A stretch of 62,000 nt of DNA from Nemertoderma westbladi (Eukaryota; Xenacoelomorpha; Nemertodermatida; Nemertodermatidae), in contig JAUCBJ010007522.1 of assembly GCA_032718475.1 (NCBI GenBank), positions 1 through 62,000 on the forward strand. The letters are read 5' to 3'. This document shows, piece after piece, positions 20,669 to 32,129 of this stretch. Below the pieces are notes generated by a model. It was given only the letters and a program-made list of their open reading frames with translations, made no database searches and was not told the origin of the DNA. Each line of letters begins with the position of its first letter. Within the stretch, counting starts at the first letter, position 1. Made by a program: the position numbers and the translations under genes.

Positions 20669-21642
20669 CTACTGGACCCTTACAGCCTCCTTCCCAGAGC
20701 AAGCTATGTCTTCACCAGGAGGTAATACCGGCCTATGTAATGACTCAAGAGCTAAGGCTTTCCTTGCTATTACTGCCGTTTCTGTCAGTTGGCGAGTCAG
20801 CATGGATGAGAGTTTACTGTCATTATATCTAGATGCCATCTCATGAAAGGCAGATAGTATAAGCCGTATCCTACAAATGATTTCCTTTACCTCAAGATAC
20901 TTAGCTGGGTTTGTCTTAGGGTCTGGTTGCTCAAGTTTTAATTTATGGGTCACCATTTCTATATGATGCTCAAATTTGCTTACATGTATGCATGCCTCGG
21001 TAACCAATTGCTCAATATTGGTAACGCCCCGAGGTACCTTTAACCTATATAGTTCATCCCAAGGTAGCTCATTGAATCTGAAGAACTTATCTAGGGCTGG
21101 CTGGTTATAGTATAAGTTGACCAGGTAATGTAGTTCGTCGGTGTATATGTCCTGTTCAATGGCTAATATACCCTCTTCAACCTTGTGCCGGTAGCTGTCT
21201 ATCTCCTCTAACAGGAAAGCTAGTCTGACTTGGGGAGTAGACAAGAGAGGCTCGTTAAAACTGAGCTGCTGACTTGCACTAGCTAGTAAAGTCGGAACTT
21301 CCTCGCTACTTGTTTGGGAGTGAGTAAACATGATTGGGGAAGTATCTGCCAATAACGGCTGACCCTGACCTTGACCAATGCCGTCTTCAAAGTTAATAAG
21401 GTCAGTGGCCGGGCGATTGGTGACCTATCTCCATCCATTGGTTTGTCAGAAAGGTTCTGGCCAAGTCTAGCTTCTTCCGCCTCCCTGGAGACCTGCCTGG
21501 TTCGTATTCTTGAACGCTCCCAAATTTTCTTACTGCGAACTGGTTGAGCTATCATAGGCATAGTGTGAGGTGGTATAAGCCCCGCAGGGTTCAGTGTGAG
21601 GGGTTCTGACTTTCGACTCAAATCGCTATCAGTGGTTGACAT
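20669..21642 (-). pseudogene. Gag-like protein with one frameshift
   Basis: A first frame starts at ATG 21642 (MSTTDSDLSRK), contains KKIWERSRIRTRQVSREAEE, and drifts into unrelated sequence after about 21425. The second frame (to 20669) is already open upstream of its first possible start and continues as a mainly helical protein of about 230 residues. The simplest reading is one protein of about 320 aa broken by a single frameshift near 21420. The KKIW-basic-helix motif links it to the leader ORF at 17058-17390. No zinc knuckle, protease or RT is present. Likely a retroelement Gag N-terminal region; the family is not recognised with confidence. Confidence 0.5.
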
Positions 21643-24325
21643 GTTTTAATTTTATAATTTTGAAATTCGAAGTTTTATTGCAAAGCTAAGTGTTATTTTA
21701 TTCCACACAGGTTAGAAATTGCCAAAAACTTCTTGTAACTTCAAATATTATGAACACCACCTAGCGGAAATTCATACACACGACATACACCCTTTATTTC
21801 TCAGTAATCCAGGTAGAGCTAGCTCTTAGCTAGGATTAATGTACTTTATACTTTCAAATGAATCAGTGCTCTGCCTTACTTCTTTAAAGCTGAGTTCTAT
21901 GCCGAACTTATAAAGTTTGAGACATCCCTAAATTTCATAAGACCAAATAAATCCAAGCAATAAATAACACACGCCTGAGGGATTTTATTAGACAAGCCCG
22001 CACACACGCTACAGACAGTGACTTTTGAATGCAATAAGAGTTTATCATTCAATCCCTGTTATTCCCTGAAACAACAAGTGTGGATGAATTGTATACTCGG
22101 TTCGCCTGAAATTAAACGATAATATGTTTAAAACTGATTTTGGCGTCAGGGGTCTGGATTTTACCTGTAAATAAATGAGAAATTTTAAACAGCCACAGGG
22201 AATAAATCTGTCAAAGACAAATTTCTGTGGTGGATTTATGGCTGAAATATAACGACAGGTATAGCTGTACTGTATGTGTCGTCTTCCTTGTGAGGTTATT
22301 TGAAAGGTCGTTACGATAACACTATTTGTAACTAAGTGATGCGTACTTAATTTAGGGCACGTGTTGTAACACTAAGTTACCAATTTAAATGACAATCAAC
22401 TTGTCCTAATTTCAATTATCACAGAAATGTAGGGGATGAGACGTTCGATAGATTTAAAGATATTACTGTATGTTAAGTACCTCGCGAAATGTAACTGATA
22501 AAATAATAAATAGGTTTCGGTGTCCGTTTCACACGACGATGCGAACTCGATCATGTAATCGTGCAACGGGAAAATATATAGTTATTAATTTGTCAGAAGT
22601 TAATTGCTCCACAGACACATACAGATTGCCTCGATTTATAAATCGCACGGATATACGGGGCCTTACTCCTTATATGGTATTACGCAGACTGCCAATTAAT
22701 GAAATTCAAATAAACTATAGAAATTGATGGTTGCACGTATTTACTCAATGGCATTCGAATCTAGGTGTACCTATAATTCCTTGCATAGATCACGAATATC
22801 ATACACACAATGTTCACAAATTTAAACGAAATACCAAATACGCTGTACCAAATATTAAATGTCACACCGCACTTACGTACTAAAGAAGAGTATACGTTAC
22901 TGTTGATGCCCCACTAGTTCATTCAAGCCGATTGCCTCGATTTACAAGTCGCTCAGATAGACGAGGCCTTACTCCGTGCAAGTTTGTAAGTTTTACACAC
23001 GAAGAGTAACAGGACACTTCAACCTTATCAATAAGGCGTCAACAAAGTAGTACTTGGCCCGTAATATAAAGTAAAACGATCAATCAGAAAACGACGTAGT
23101 TTCAGTCCTACACGTATTAATTCCAGTTTATTCACGAACAAAATCACTAACGTAGGTAAGAACGTCCGAGCGTGCACTCTCATAGAACCTACCTTAAGCT
23201 AGTTGGTTGTTTGATGTTGCAAAGTACCGTACTTTATTTCATCAAAGTAACAAGAGAACGACTATTACTGTCGAGGCATTTAAGACAAGATTAATTTTAC
23301 AGTTCTCAATGGTAATATAAAGTTCGATCGCGTAACCCAATTTCGAAGTTCAAACACCCCACTAGACCTAGTCAGTCGTAAAGTACTAATTGCCTCGGTG
23401 TACCCACGAATCCGTGGGAGCACTTATACAACGGATCGTTACTTTGATACAATAGGTGGGACGTAAAGTACAGTAGATATTGATGGCTGTAAACTGAAAT
23501 TAGGGGGGGGATATGTTGTAATATACGTGTAGACAGTTCCGTTTCACTACGTTGTATGCAAGTATTCGTAATTATGACTTATTATGAATTAATAATGAAA
23601 CATTTGTGAAAGGTCTAGGTATAGGGTAAGTATACTTATTACTCGTACTATTGAATCGATATTGCTATACATTGATCTTAAATATATTTGTTATGAATGC
23701 TTGTGTTCGTGTTGGTAAATAATATTACAGTGTTGGATGTCATACACACTCAATACGTTTGAACCGTTGTCGCCTGTAGGGCAATACTCGAAGTTAGCAA
23801 CTCACCTATTATGGTGGTAAATAAAAGAGATGTTTCCTTTAAACAATGTTAATACATAATGAGCAACAACGATAATAACAGCAATAATAACAATAAATCA
23901 ATGTTAACTATGTAAGTATGTAAGATAAGCATGTAAAAGGGTAAGTAAGTGAAAGTAAGGTAATAGTCTAGACCTCTTAGATCTTATGAGGTCTATTTAC
24001 GGGGTTTGAGGGTAATAATATGAAGGTTACGCCTACAAAATGAACTAAATCTAAACTATAAATACAATTGTCACAGAAGGACGGCCACTGGTAGTAGTAG
24101 CCAATGAGGACCCACAAACACGAAAGCAACACTACTCGCTATCTGTAAGCTGAGTGCAGACTTTCTGAGCCGACCAATAGGAGAAATAGGCAGACTAAAT
24201 GCAAATATCAGATTTACCAGCACGAATAAGTAGTGGGGCTAGCCGTGTATCTGAATAGCTATATTGCTGTACAAAACACATATTATACAGTAACACTAGC
24301 GTTACATAGAATTTGGGGCTTGTGG
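21643..24325. repeat. Gene-free region with a repeated GATTGCCTCGATTTA segment
   Basis: No gene is supported. GATTGCCTCGATTTA followed by a similar AGTCGC/ATCGCA, TACGGGGCC/GACGAGGCC and CTTACTCC stretch occurs at about 22625-22673 and 22929-22978, with a third weaker copy (AATTGCCTCGGTGTA) near 23388. This indicates diverged duplications of about 305-450 bp. A short G run (about 8 G) lies near 23503. Confidence 0.45.
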
Positions 24326-25334
24326 AGCTGCATCAAAAGAGACACACTTGCACCATTCTTGTTCATAATTGTGGTTGACTATGTTCTACGCATGTCCTTA
24401 GATCATCTTAATGATGATGGGGTGATGATAACTCCACCTACTGGCCCCAGAAGTCGAGGAAATCCTGCCAAGTACCTAACTGATCGAGACTTTGCTGATG
24501 ACTTAGGAGTACTCTCAGAATCACTAGAAGGAGCCCAACGGCTCCTCAGCTCATTAGAACAGGCTGCTTCTAGTGTTGGTCCTTTTATTAACTCCAGAAA
24601 GGCGAAAATTTTGACAGTTAACTTTGAAAGTCCTCAGCAAGTCTCTGATCGGATGAGCATAAGCTCAAAGGATGGTATGCTTGAGCATGTGGACGACTTC
24701 TGTTACCTGGGATCATGGATTCAGAAGTCAGGTGAGGACCTTCGAATACGTAAGGGAAAGGCATGGGCAGCCTTGATTAGGCTTTCCAGGATTTGGAAGT
24801 CACCGAGAATTAATCGGAAACTTAAGGTCCGATTATTTAGAGCAGCAGTAGTTCCAGTAATCCTCTACGGGAGTCCATGCTGGGCTCTAACTGCGAGGAC
24901 ACCAAATCTCTGGATGGCACATTCACAAGAATGCTACGCCGGGTTCATTTTATCAAGTACAATGCACATATACTATATTACACTATATACCATATACTAT
25001 ATAACATGGGAGGTGTCTCATTGGTTCCCCCAAGCTTGACACTAGAACAAAATCGCCTTCGCTTTGCAGGACATTGCTTTCGCCGTGAGGACAAGCCAGT
25101 GCATAATCTTGTACTTTGGCAGCCTCGTGGAGTGAATAAGCATGGCAGACAGCCCATGACTTTCTTGAGACGCATCTTAAAGGACACTGGCCTTGAAGAT
25201 GCGGATGATCTAGCAAATGTCATGGGTGATAGGGAGTTGTGGCGGCAAGCCATGTGGCGACATTTTGCCGACAAGCCGACACAGCATTCTTAAAAATGCA
25301 GCTGCAATGCAGCATGCCGATCCTAGTAGTAGTA
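24326..25334 (+). pseudogene. 5'-truncated LINE reverse transcriptase (C-terminal half)
   Basis: The frame 24326-24930 encodes the RT palm downward: LAPFLFIIVVDYVL, then FADDLGVLS at 24491 (a variant of the YADD catalytic box), then SWIQKSGEDLRIRKGKAW and ILYGSPCWAL. Coding then shifts frame near 24900 and continues to 25293 with RLRFAGHCFRR...LVLWQPRG...TFLRRIL, the usual C-terminal end of RTE/Jockey-like endonuclease-RT proteins. The 3' end runs into TAG trinucleotides. Endonuclease and RT fingers are absent. A small AT-rich insertion (TATACTATATTACAC...) disrupts the region near 24965-25005. Confidence 0.85.
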
Positions 25335-25439
25335 CTAGTGCTACACAAGACTACTAAGGGCAGCCCTAAACATCAGCTGGAGACAACACATGACAAACGC
25401 CGAACTTTTTTGTACAATACCACCTGTATCAACCACCAT

Positions 25440-25805
25440 CCGTGAACGCAGATTAAGTGGGCACTGCTGGTGAAGTAAAGACGAGGTCATACCAGATCTA
25501 CTTTTCTGGCAACCAACTCATGGAAAGCGTAGTCGTGGACGACCGGCCATAACATATATAGACCAACTTGAAAGGGATACTGAACTTGGGAGAAACGAAA
25601 TTGTGACAACTATGGAGAATCGGGAAGCCTGGAAGGATCTCATTTCCACTGTCCGAGTTCGCTCAACCTAGTAGTAGTAGGAGAATCGGGAAGCCTGGAA
25701 GGATCTCATTTCCGCTGTCCGAGCTCTCTCGACCTAGTAGTAGTTGGAGAATCGGGAAGCCTGGAAGGATCTCATTTCCACTGTCCAAGTTCGCTCGTTG
25801 TACAA
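25440..25805 (+). pseudogene. Second LINE 3' tail with triplicated terminus
   Basis: A different but related LINE tail: FWQPTHGKRSRGRP, then ENREAWKDLIS near the end, then AACCTAGTAGTAGTAG. The last about 65 bp (GGAGAATCGGGAAGCCTGGA...) is present three times in tandem, at about 25613-25677, 25678-25743 and 25744-25800. Each of the first two copies ends in TAG repeats. No intact frame. Confidence 0.75.
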
Positions 25806-25992
25806 ATTGTACAAGATAATAGTGAAATACCGCGCTAACTGCATCTGATGAGTGACTGAGTTAACTGTAACTGTTTTATAAATAACAAAATAATAATATG
25901 TTACTCAGTAATACTGTATAAACTCCAAAAATTTGTTTTGGAAATTAATTATTCTCTTATTTTCTTTACCAAGCTGTCACTGAATTGTTTAG

Positions 25993-26221
25993 GTTTTTCA
26001 CTGATATACCTGAAGCACTAAACTACTTCTGGTTCGCGAAAGATAGACCACTGTATGAAGTTCGTGAAGGCATTCACATGGAAGCACATCTTCATAAAGT
26101 GATCAGTCACATGACCTGTACTATAAATAAGATCAAACAACCTGCTGTCTGTGGGGATATGTGGACAAACATTGGGAGGACCCACATTGCTCGCCAAGTT
26201 CCTTTGGAAATCTTGAATGAT
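25993..26221 (+). CDS. Penultimate exon of an unrecognised spliced gene
   Basis: A 229-nt open segment preceded by a pyrimidine tract and TTTAG, and followed by GTAAGT at 26222. It encodes about 76 residues (FFTDIPEALNYFWFAKDR..., ending PLEILND) with a coding-like composition. It exits in phase 0, and the segment at 26520 enters in phase 0. The protein is not recognised. Upstream exons are not visible because LINE remnants lie immediately 5'. It could be a host gene 3' end or a gene fragment. Confidence 0.45.
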
Positions 26222-26519
26222 GTAAGTTGAAAATGGTGATCAACTTTGTCAGCAACTTGTTGTCGATTAAGTTACTCCGTCACGAATTTGACTCCGCCTC
26301 TTCTGTCACGAAAAATTAATTATTAGTTACGCAAAATAAACTTGCTGGTTCCTGACAAAGAGTTGACCAAAATGTACCAAGTGTAAAGAAATAAACCAGG
26401 CTTTAATACGATAAGGAAAGTACAATATGTATTGGTAATTGTGAAATGCGAGAAGTTATTGAATAATGTATTGTTACTTATTACTACTGAATGAAGTAAT
26501 CTTACTTATTATTTTTTAG

Positions 26520-26693
26520 CATTTGAAACCGGCTATTGTAAACATGATTATTCAGAGATGCGGTGGATTTGTGGATCAAGAATCACTTGTCGCATTCTCT
26601 CTTTATTGGGATTTTGTAATGCGATGCGTGAAGGAAGGTATGAAAGAGGCTGCTGCTGACTCAACAACTTCAAACGGGTTCATTATATCATAA
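26520..26693 (+). CDS. Terminal exon of the same unrecognised gene
   Basis: It begins after TTATTTTTTAG at 26519, in phase with the previous exon, and encodes 57 residues (HLKPAIVNMIIQRCGGF... to TSNGFIIS) before TAA at 26691. The 298-bp intron has consensus ends. Sequence after the stop is AT-rich with no strong AATAAA close by. Function unknown. Confidence 0.45.
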   Translation, partial: HLKPAIVNMIIQRCGGFVDQESLVAFSLYWDFVMRCVKEGMKEAAADSTTSNGFIIS

Positions 26694-27034
26694 GATTATT
26701 TATAATTCTATAAGAATCTAATATTATGTATCAATATACTATTGTACAGTATATGTGCGATCATGACCTACTATACTGTTGTAGTAGGTCATGGTGTGAT
26801 CGGATCGTGTATATAACAGTAGGGCCCTATTGCTTTTAGTGTAACAATAATTGTTACAGCGACAATACATATTGCGCCTACACAGTATAATATTATGGAA
26901 AACACATTAAGATCAGATAGACAAGATAGAAGACAATATAGAGTAAAAAAAAAATAGAATTGTAATTGTAATAATAAATTTGAGGTATGCTCTTTTTGTT
27001 TTAAAATCGTCACAAAATTTACACACATCGATTA

Positions 27035-27230
27035 AGCCTTAAAATTGGTCTAGTGGTGACATTACTGGGCTTCCGATTAGGGAACCCTGGTTTAATCCCT
27101 AGATGGGGCAGCACTGTTTGGGCACAGTGCTTTAAATGCTGCAGCCTAGCACAACCCCGGCTTTCATCCTTCAGTGGTCGATAAATGGGAACCAAGGCAA
27201 CTTGGGAAACATAGTAGAAGGGTTTACTGT
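27035..27230 (+). repeat. tRNA-derived SINE head and body
   Basis: TGGTCTAGTGG (27046) matches an RNA polymerase III box A, and GGTTTAATCCC (about 27089) matches box B at the right spacing (about 43 bp). A unique body follows and runs directly into the 108-bp tandem units. The minus-strand frame through it is a shadow. Confidence 0.65.
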
Positions 27231-27535
27231 GGAAGATCAACCATGGTGGTGAACAGGCTGAACTTGGCTTAACGAGCCTAAAAGATTCTCCCATTCATTA
27301 AGCCTTAAAAATTGGTCTTAAAAACTTTTAAAAACTGTGGAAGATCAACCATGGTGGTGAACAGGCTGAACTTGGCTTAACGAGCCTAAAAGATTCTCCC
27401 ATTCATTAAGCCTTAAAAATTGGTCTTAAAAACTTTTAAAAACTGTGGAAGATCAACCATGGTGGTGAACAGGCTGAACTTGGCTTAACGAGCCTAAAAG
27501 ATTCTCCCATTCATTAAGCCTTAAAAATTGTTCTG
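27229..27535. repeat. 108-bp tandem array, about 2.8 copies
   Basis: GTGGAAGATCAACCATGG recurs at 27229, 27337 and 27445, exactly 108 bp apart, with near-perfect identity between units including ATTCATTAAGCCTTAAAAATTGG. It forms the 3' part of the SINE-like repeat, so it may be a tail that expanded in place. Confidence 0.9.
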
Positions 27536-28599
27536 GTCCCATATTGTATATCAAAGCTCGCACTCGTACTAAGCAGAACCTCAAAATTTGTACCCATTTA
27601 TACTTATCATTGTGAATATTTGGCACATAGTATTTGGGAGTATATTTATATTTTTAAATTTTGCTTTTGTTTTATATACCTGTGTTTGTTATAGTAATAT
27701 TTACTGCTCAAAATTTACAGTACAGTACAGTGTCAAAATAATTTTGTTGTTTTATTTTTATGTAAATAATGTAATTATTTGTAAAGTGAATTATTAAATT
27801 ATTTGTAATAATGTAAATTATGTAATTAATATTTGATTTATATTTTCAGTATTCGTATTGTACACTTGTTATTTATATTTTGTGAATTATTGCCCAACCA
27901 CGCTTGAATATGAATTAGTCATGTTGTCATTCTTATTAGTATTATGTAATAGTAAGTAATCGTCAATAATCAGTAATAGTAAGAAGTAATCGCGTTGTTT
28001 CTATGTAGTAATGAAAGAGAGGAAACAACCTGCATGTTTTTATTCCTTTTCTAGACCTACGTTTTGCGTGGAGTAATGGAGTGCATCAAGTATTATGGGT
28101 GACTTTAATGTCAGTCTCCAATGCACCTCAACATCAAAAATGGGTCTTTAGCGATAGGGTCTACCGAAATTTATTCCATTGTTCTCGCCTGGAACCCAGT
28201 TCAATAATAGAACTGGTAAGCTGTTGATAAATGATAATAATTATATTATTAAAAGTTACAGGAAAAAGAAAGTTGAGAACTTATAGGGTCCCATAAATCA
28301 CGTTATGTAAATGGAAATGAAACTTTAAAAATATATGAATAACTCAAACATTTAAACAACACAATTAGACAGAATGCAACGTCAAATAATAAAAATAAAG
28401 GTTATTAAAAGGCGTCAGTTATTAAGGCATTTTTCCGTGGTACAACAAAAACGGGCAACAACGTGTAGTGTAACTAAATAAAAGTTTATATATCACGGCG
28501 TAGCTTAAACATTAATGGCATAAAAATAATCTATACGGATACCAGACTCTGATTATGAAAATAGAGAATAGGGTGTTAATTTGCTACCATACTACTAGC
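27536..28599. other. AT-rich gene-free region
   Basis: Low-complexity AT-rich sequence with repeated GTAATTATTTGTAAA/TAATTATG words at 27760-27840 and no supported gene or RNA. Confidence 0.4.
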
Positions 28600-29500
28600 T
28601 GATCTGGTATGTATTTGTTCTATAATTTTGTTGCTGCGGTGGTATACAGCAAATACCTAGCAGTACGTGGCAAGGGCGGGGTAGGATGTTAGTAACCGTC
28701 CTTTAGCCTAAACGCGTGCCGGTATAGCAGAAAGCTGCCCTTTACCTGAGCAAATATGTTGGACTCAGACATATCAGTCAAACTGCAAGGCCTATAGCCC
28801 TAACCGGTACTGTAACAATAGTACGGTAAAGTCACCAAATTATAGAGCGTGTTATTTGCAACTAGTTTACTCGCGCGTACTAGCAAACAGCATCAGCACG
28901 TACCTGTAAGAGGTACAGGTTGACTGTGGGGTTTCTGACTGAATCTGAGATATGTTGCTCCTAAATTTTACGGCGTCCCAGGACGTCGTCACACTTCGCC
29001 TTGATCTACGGTCTTACGGCGGGCAAAGGCGTCGAACAAGGTCTTACCTCGAGCATGAGCGCTTTCGGGCTGTCGAATAATGTTCAAATGGGCGTGGGCG
29101 AATAGTGGTGGTTCCCTTATGCGATGTGGGCATTCCTCCCCCTTGCATTGCTGCGGCCTAAATATTTAGGCAGCCAATCTCTAACGTCGGCTGTTCAAGA
29201 TAGATACGCAAAAAGCTACATGTTAGAGTTTTCAGTATATTTTAACATAAGATCAGAATACAAACTTTATAACTAAAAATAGCAAATGATTTAACAAACT
29301 TAAACACTAAGAATTAAGTAAGATACGATTAAAAGTTAAACCGTGATAAGCAGTTAATATTAGTAATAAGTGATAACCAAAGGGCAAACGGCACCTTATA
29401 TAGTAAATTCGAGGCATAGAATCGCACTAGAACATTCTACCATATTCCATGAGCTCACATTGGCCCAATAAATTATTAAACACCTACGATTGGCTCAGCT
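28600..29500 (-). repeat. LTR-like repeat, family B, minus-strand copy
   Basis: The reverse complement reads GCTGAGCCAATCGTAG, then TATATAAGG (29395-29403), then GTTTGCCCTTTGGTTATCAC, then TTGTTCGACGCCTTTGCCC, CGCCTTGCCACGTACTG and ATACCAGATCAGCTA. The blocks are in the same order as the copy at 18790-19750, at moderate identity with several indels. The two copies face each other and enclose the gag-like pseudogene, LINE tails, exons and SINE. Ends are approximate. Confidence 0.55.
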
Positions 29501-29575
29501 AATCAGTTCATTTGTTGTACGCACGCTATTGGCTTATCTAATTTTAACGAAATTTAAATAAAGAAAAATATAAAT

Positions 29576-29646
29576 TTGCCGACTGAGATTTGAACCCTCG
29601 ACCTAACGTACGTACGACCTACGCGCTAACCTACCGGGCCAATAGA
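29576..29646 (-). tRNA. tRNA-like sequence, probably a pseudogene or SINE head
   Basis: The minus strand gives a D-arm-like TAGGTTAGCGCGTAGG and a T-arm box B GGTTCAAATCT about 35 bp apart. The expected acceptor-stem pairing is imperfect and the anticodon region is dominated by the palindrome CGTACGTACG, so a functional tRNA is doubtful. Confidence 0.35.
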
Positions 29647-29821
29647 CCAGGTGGTATACAAGTGCCAAAACGTACTAGATATGGTAAATATACGATTTTA
29701 TAACTAAACTGTGAAAGCAAGGCAAATATATCGAATTTTAAAAGTTTTTTACGTAGGACTAATGTACAAATAGCTATCTATAGTGAAATATTTCCACATC
29801 TATTTTTATTTATACCGGTTT

Positions 29822-30480
29822 TTTGATGTTTACAATTCGATGGAATTCATATAAATAAATTTATAAATTTCAAACTACTTTTTTTCGGCAGGTGCCAATT
29901 TTGATGCAGCACCAAATTTTTAAATATGTAAATTGTGTAAATTGATTGTTTGAACCTGTTTTTTGCGCAATATGGCTTTTTTGGGGTTCTGGTTACTATG
30001 GAACATTTCCGAGTTGCACCAGGCGTATCAAACTTGCATTGTTCGGTGGTGTGTTCAATATTTGGTTCCAGATTGGTTCCAGATTGTTCCACATTCGATA
30101 GATAAAATTGCTTGTGACAATTTATTGCTTGCGTTTTAGAGGGTTTATGGCTGTTCTGAATTCAATGGAATTTATAATTATCGAACTAGACATCTCAAAC
30201 TTGTATTTTTCGGAAGTGGGAGTAAAATTTTGTGGAAATAACAAACAAAGTGGGTACAAATTTTGAAAACCAACAAATATATAAATTGAATATGTCGCCT
30301 TGTTTCTTGAGTTATACAGGTTTATCAGGGTTCTGAATCCGATGGAATCAATAAAAACAGCACTGAACATCTCAAACTTGTAATTTTTGGTGAATGGTAC
30401 GAAATTTAGTGCTAGCACCAAGATTTGCCATATTGCGCCGAAAAATACGTGTAGCAATGATATGGCAAATAATCAATGTA
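29822..30480. repeat. Degenerate tandem repeats, about 160-178 bp unit
   Basis: Four diverged units begin at about 29824, 29990, 30150 and 30328. Recognisable words are GTTCTGAAT(C/T)C(A/G)ATGGAA, ATCTCAAACTTG(T/C)A and an (A/C)CAAATTTTG-like stretch. The minus-strand frames of 81 and 111 aa across the array are not convincing genes. Confidence 0.55.
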
Positions 30481-30665
30481 TTCCATTAGAATCAGCGCCC
30501 CAGAAAGCCTATAAATGCGAATTTATAGCATCGTATAAAGTGAATTAAAAATATGTGTTGCAACCGAAAAGTGCTGGTTAGGCCTTTTGTTTCATTTTTT
30601 GCCTACGTAGAGGACTAAAACAGCCATTTATATTAATTAGATCAATTTTAAGTATTCTTCAACGG

Positions 30666-30851
30666 ATTTTACGTCCCAACCAGGGACCTCTCACAAACCG
30701 TGTAAGTTCCACTTTTAGCTACCCCAGCTCCAGAGCAAGTCCCAACAAGTAGTTGTCCATATCCCAGTGATAACAGCGGCCAAACTGCAAGCTTATTGAT
30801 GTAATATCTTCGGGCATTATTCTTGAGCAACAGGTATCCATCCAACAACAC
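30666..30851 (-). other. Possible short exon of unknown gene
   Basis: A 60-codon minus-strand frame (LLLDGYLLLKNNARRYYINKL, then Gly/Leu-rich to a TAA at about 30669) follows an ACTTAG acceptor-like site and has a coding-like composition for this AT-rich area. There is no recognised family and no partner exon, so this is tentative. Confidence 0.2.
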
Positions 30852-31401
30852 TAAGTATTTCAGATATATTTATATTGTCACACTATAACGCTCTATTGTT
30901 TTATTAAAGAATTGAGCAACAAAAATTACAAATTTAAGAATATAATACTGTATAATTAAATTAGGTATTACATGGCAAAAAACCTTGTTTATAATTTTCA
31001 CTTGAAAATGCATAATATAAATCCCAGACCCAGATCACCAAAATAAGAAAAGTTCTTCAGTGCAATGTAACACGTTCGTGGGGCCTTCGCGCAGCACGAG
31101 GCTCACTTATGAGATACAAATTAAAATTGAGCGACTGTATCACAAAATCAGTATTTGAGAAATTTACCCACGCCACCAATCAATTAAAGAAAGGGGGGGC
31201 ATTACGTGTTCAGCCCTTTTAAACTCCCCCCCCCCCCCCCCCACCCTTCCCGCCCACCAATACATAACCGCGACATCTACCACCCACGGAAGGGTAGTAC
31301 GAACTTATTTCCAATCGCACGTTCAACATGCAAAGCCAGGTGGTTTATAGGAATATAATAAACGCAGTACTCGTCTTCATTATAAGCCTCGTTATGCTGG
31401 T
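30852..31401. other. Gene-free flank of the exonuclease LTR element
   Basis: No gene. Contains a run of about 16 C (near 31226-31242). The last about 65 bp (AGGAATATAATAAACGCAG... to GCCTCGTTATGCTGG) match 45986-46050 beyond the 3' LTR, so the element inserted into a locally duplicated or repetitive target. Confidence 0.5.
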
Positions 31402-32129
31402 TGTTACGATATATGGCGCTGTGTACCTATATTAGCCGTCATACAGTATAAATATTTAGATAAGCCATAAAGACGCGCAATCATATTTAGATAAGGAAAT
31501 AAAATGCCCACATATTTTTTGAATTTATCCATTTTATACAGTATGTAGTCCTACCCAGGTAATTTTGTAGTAAAATATAAGTAAATACTGTAGTTCCACG
31601 GTAGCAAGTTTTCTATGAAACCCTTGATATAAGCTTGCTGTTATTAGCCTCAATAGGACTAACTGCGTATTGGTTTTAATTTTCTTTATATTTGCTCTAA
31701 ATTAGAATTTATGTACCGTATTATTAGTACCGCTAAATTAAGCAACGCCAAAATTACCATATATGGTGACGATTTGTGATTCCAAGGAGGAATAGGTTCA
31801 CAATCCGGCTTCCTTATTGGCCTAGCTGCTTCCAGGTTGGTCCAATGGTAGCGCGGATTGGGGAACCAATCAGAGAACTATTGCATCATCCTTCGTGAAT
31901 CACCTATAAATTGGCTGTTTTCCGGTATGTGCATTGTAATTAATCTCAGTGTCCCTCAATCTCAGTTGCTGTTATAATTTACTTTTATGAATTCTGTTTG
32001 TTTTCTTGCAATAATTCGCAAATTCGTAATTTCTGCTTATTTCTTGCTGTGTTTCTCACTTTAATCTCAATGATTACTGCTAATTAGAATCGGAACTATG
32101 ATTTTCTACCTTTTAATTAATGGTTCTAC

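Noticed and set aside
31390-31402. A perfect 5-bp target duplication for the exonuclease LTR element
   Set aside because: The flanks are CTGGT and CTCGT, one mismatch, so I treat the duplication as likely but not exact; the surrounding sequence is itself duplicated beyond the 3' LTR.
31838-31862. tRNA-like TGGTCCAATGGTAGCGCGGA inside the LTR
   Set aside because: It looks like a box A but no box B follows at the right spacing, and it lies in the promoter part of a defined LTR next to a CCAAT box.
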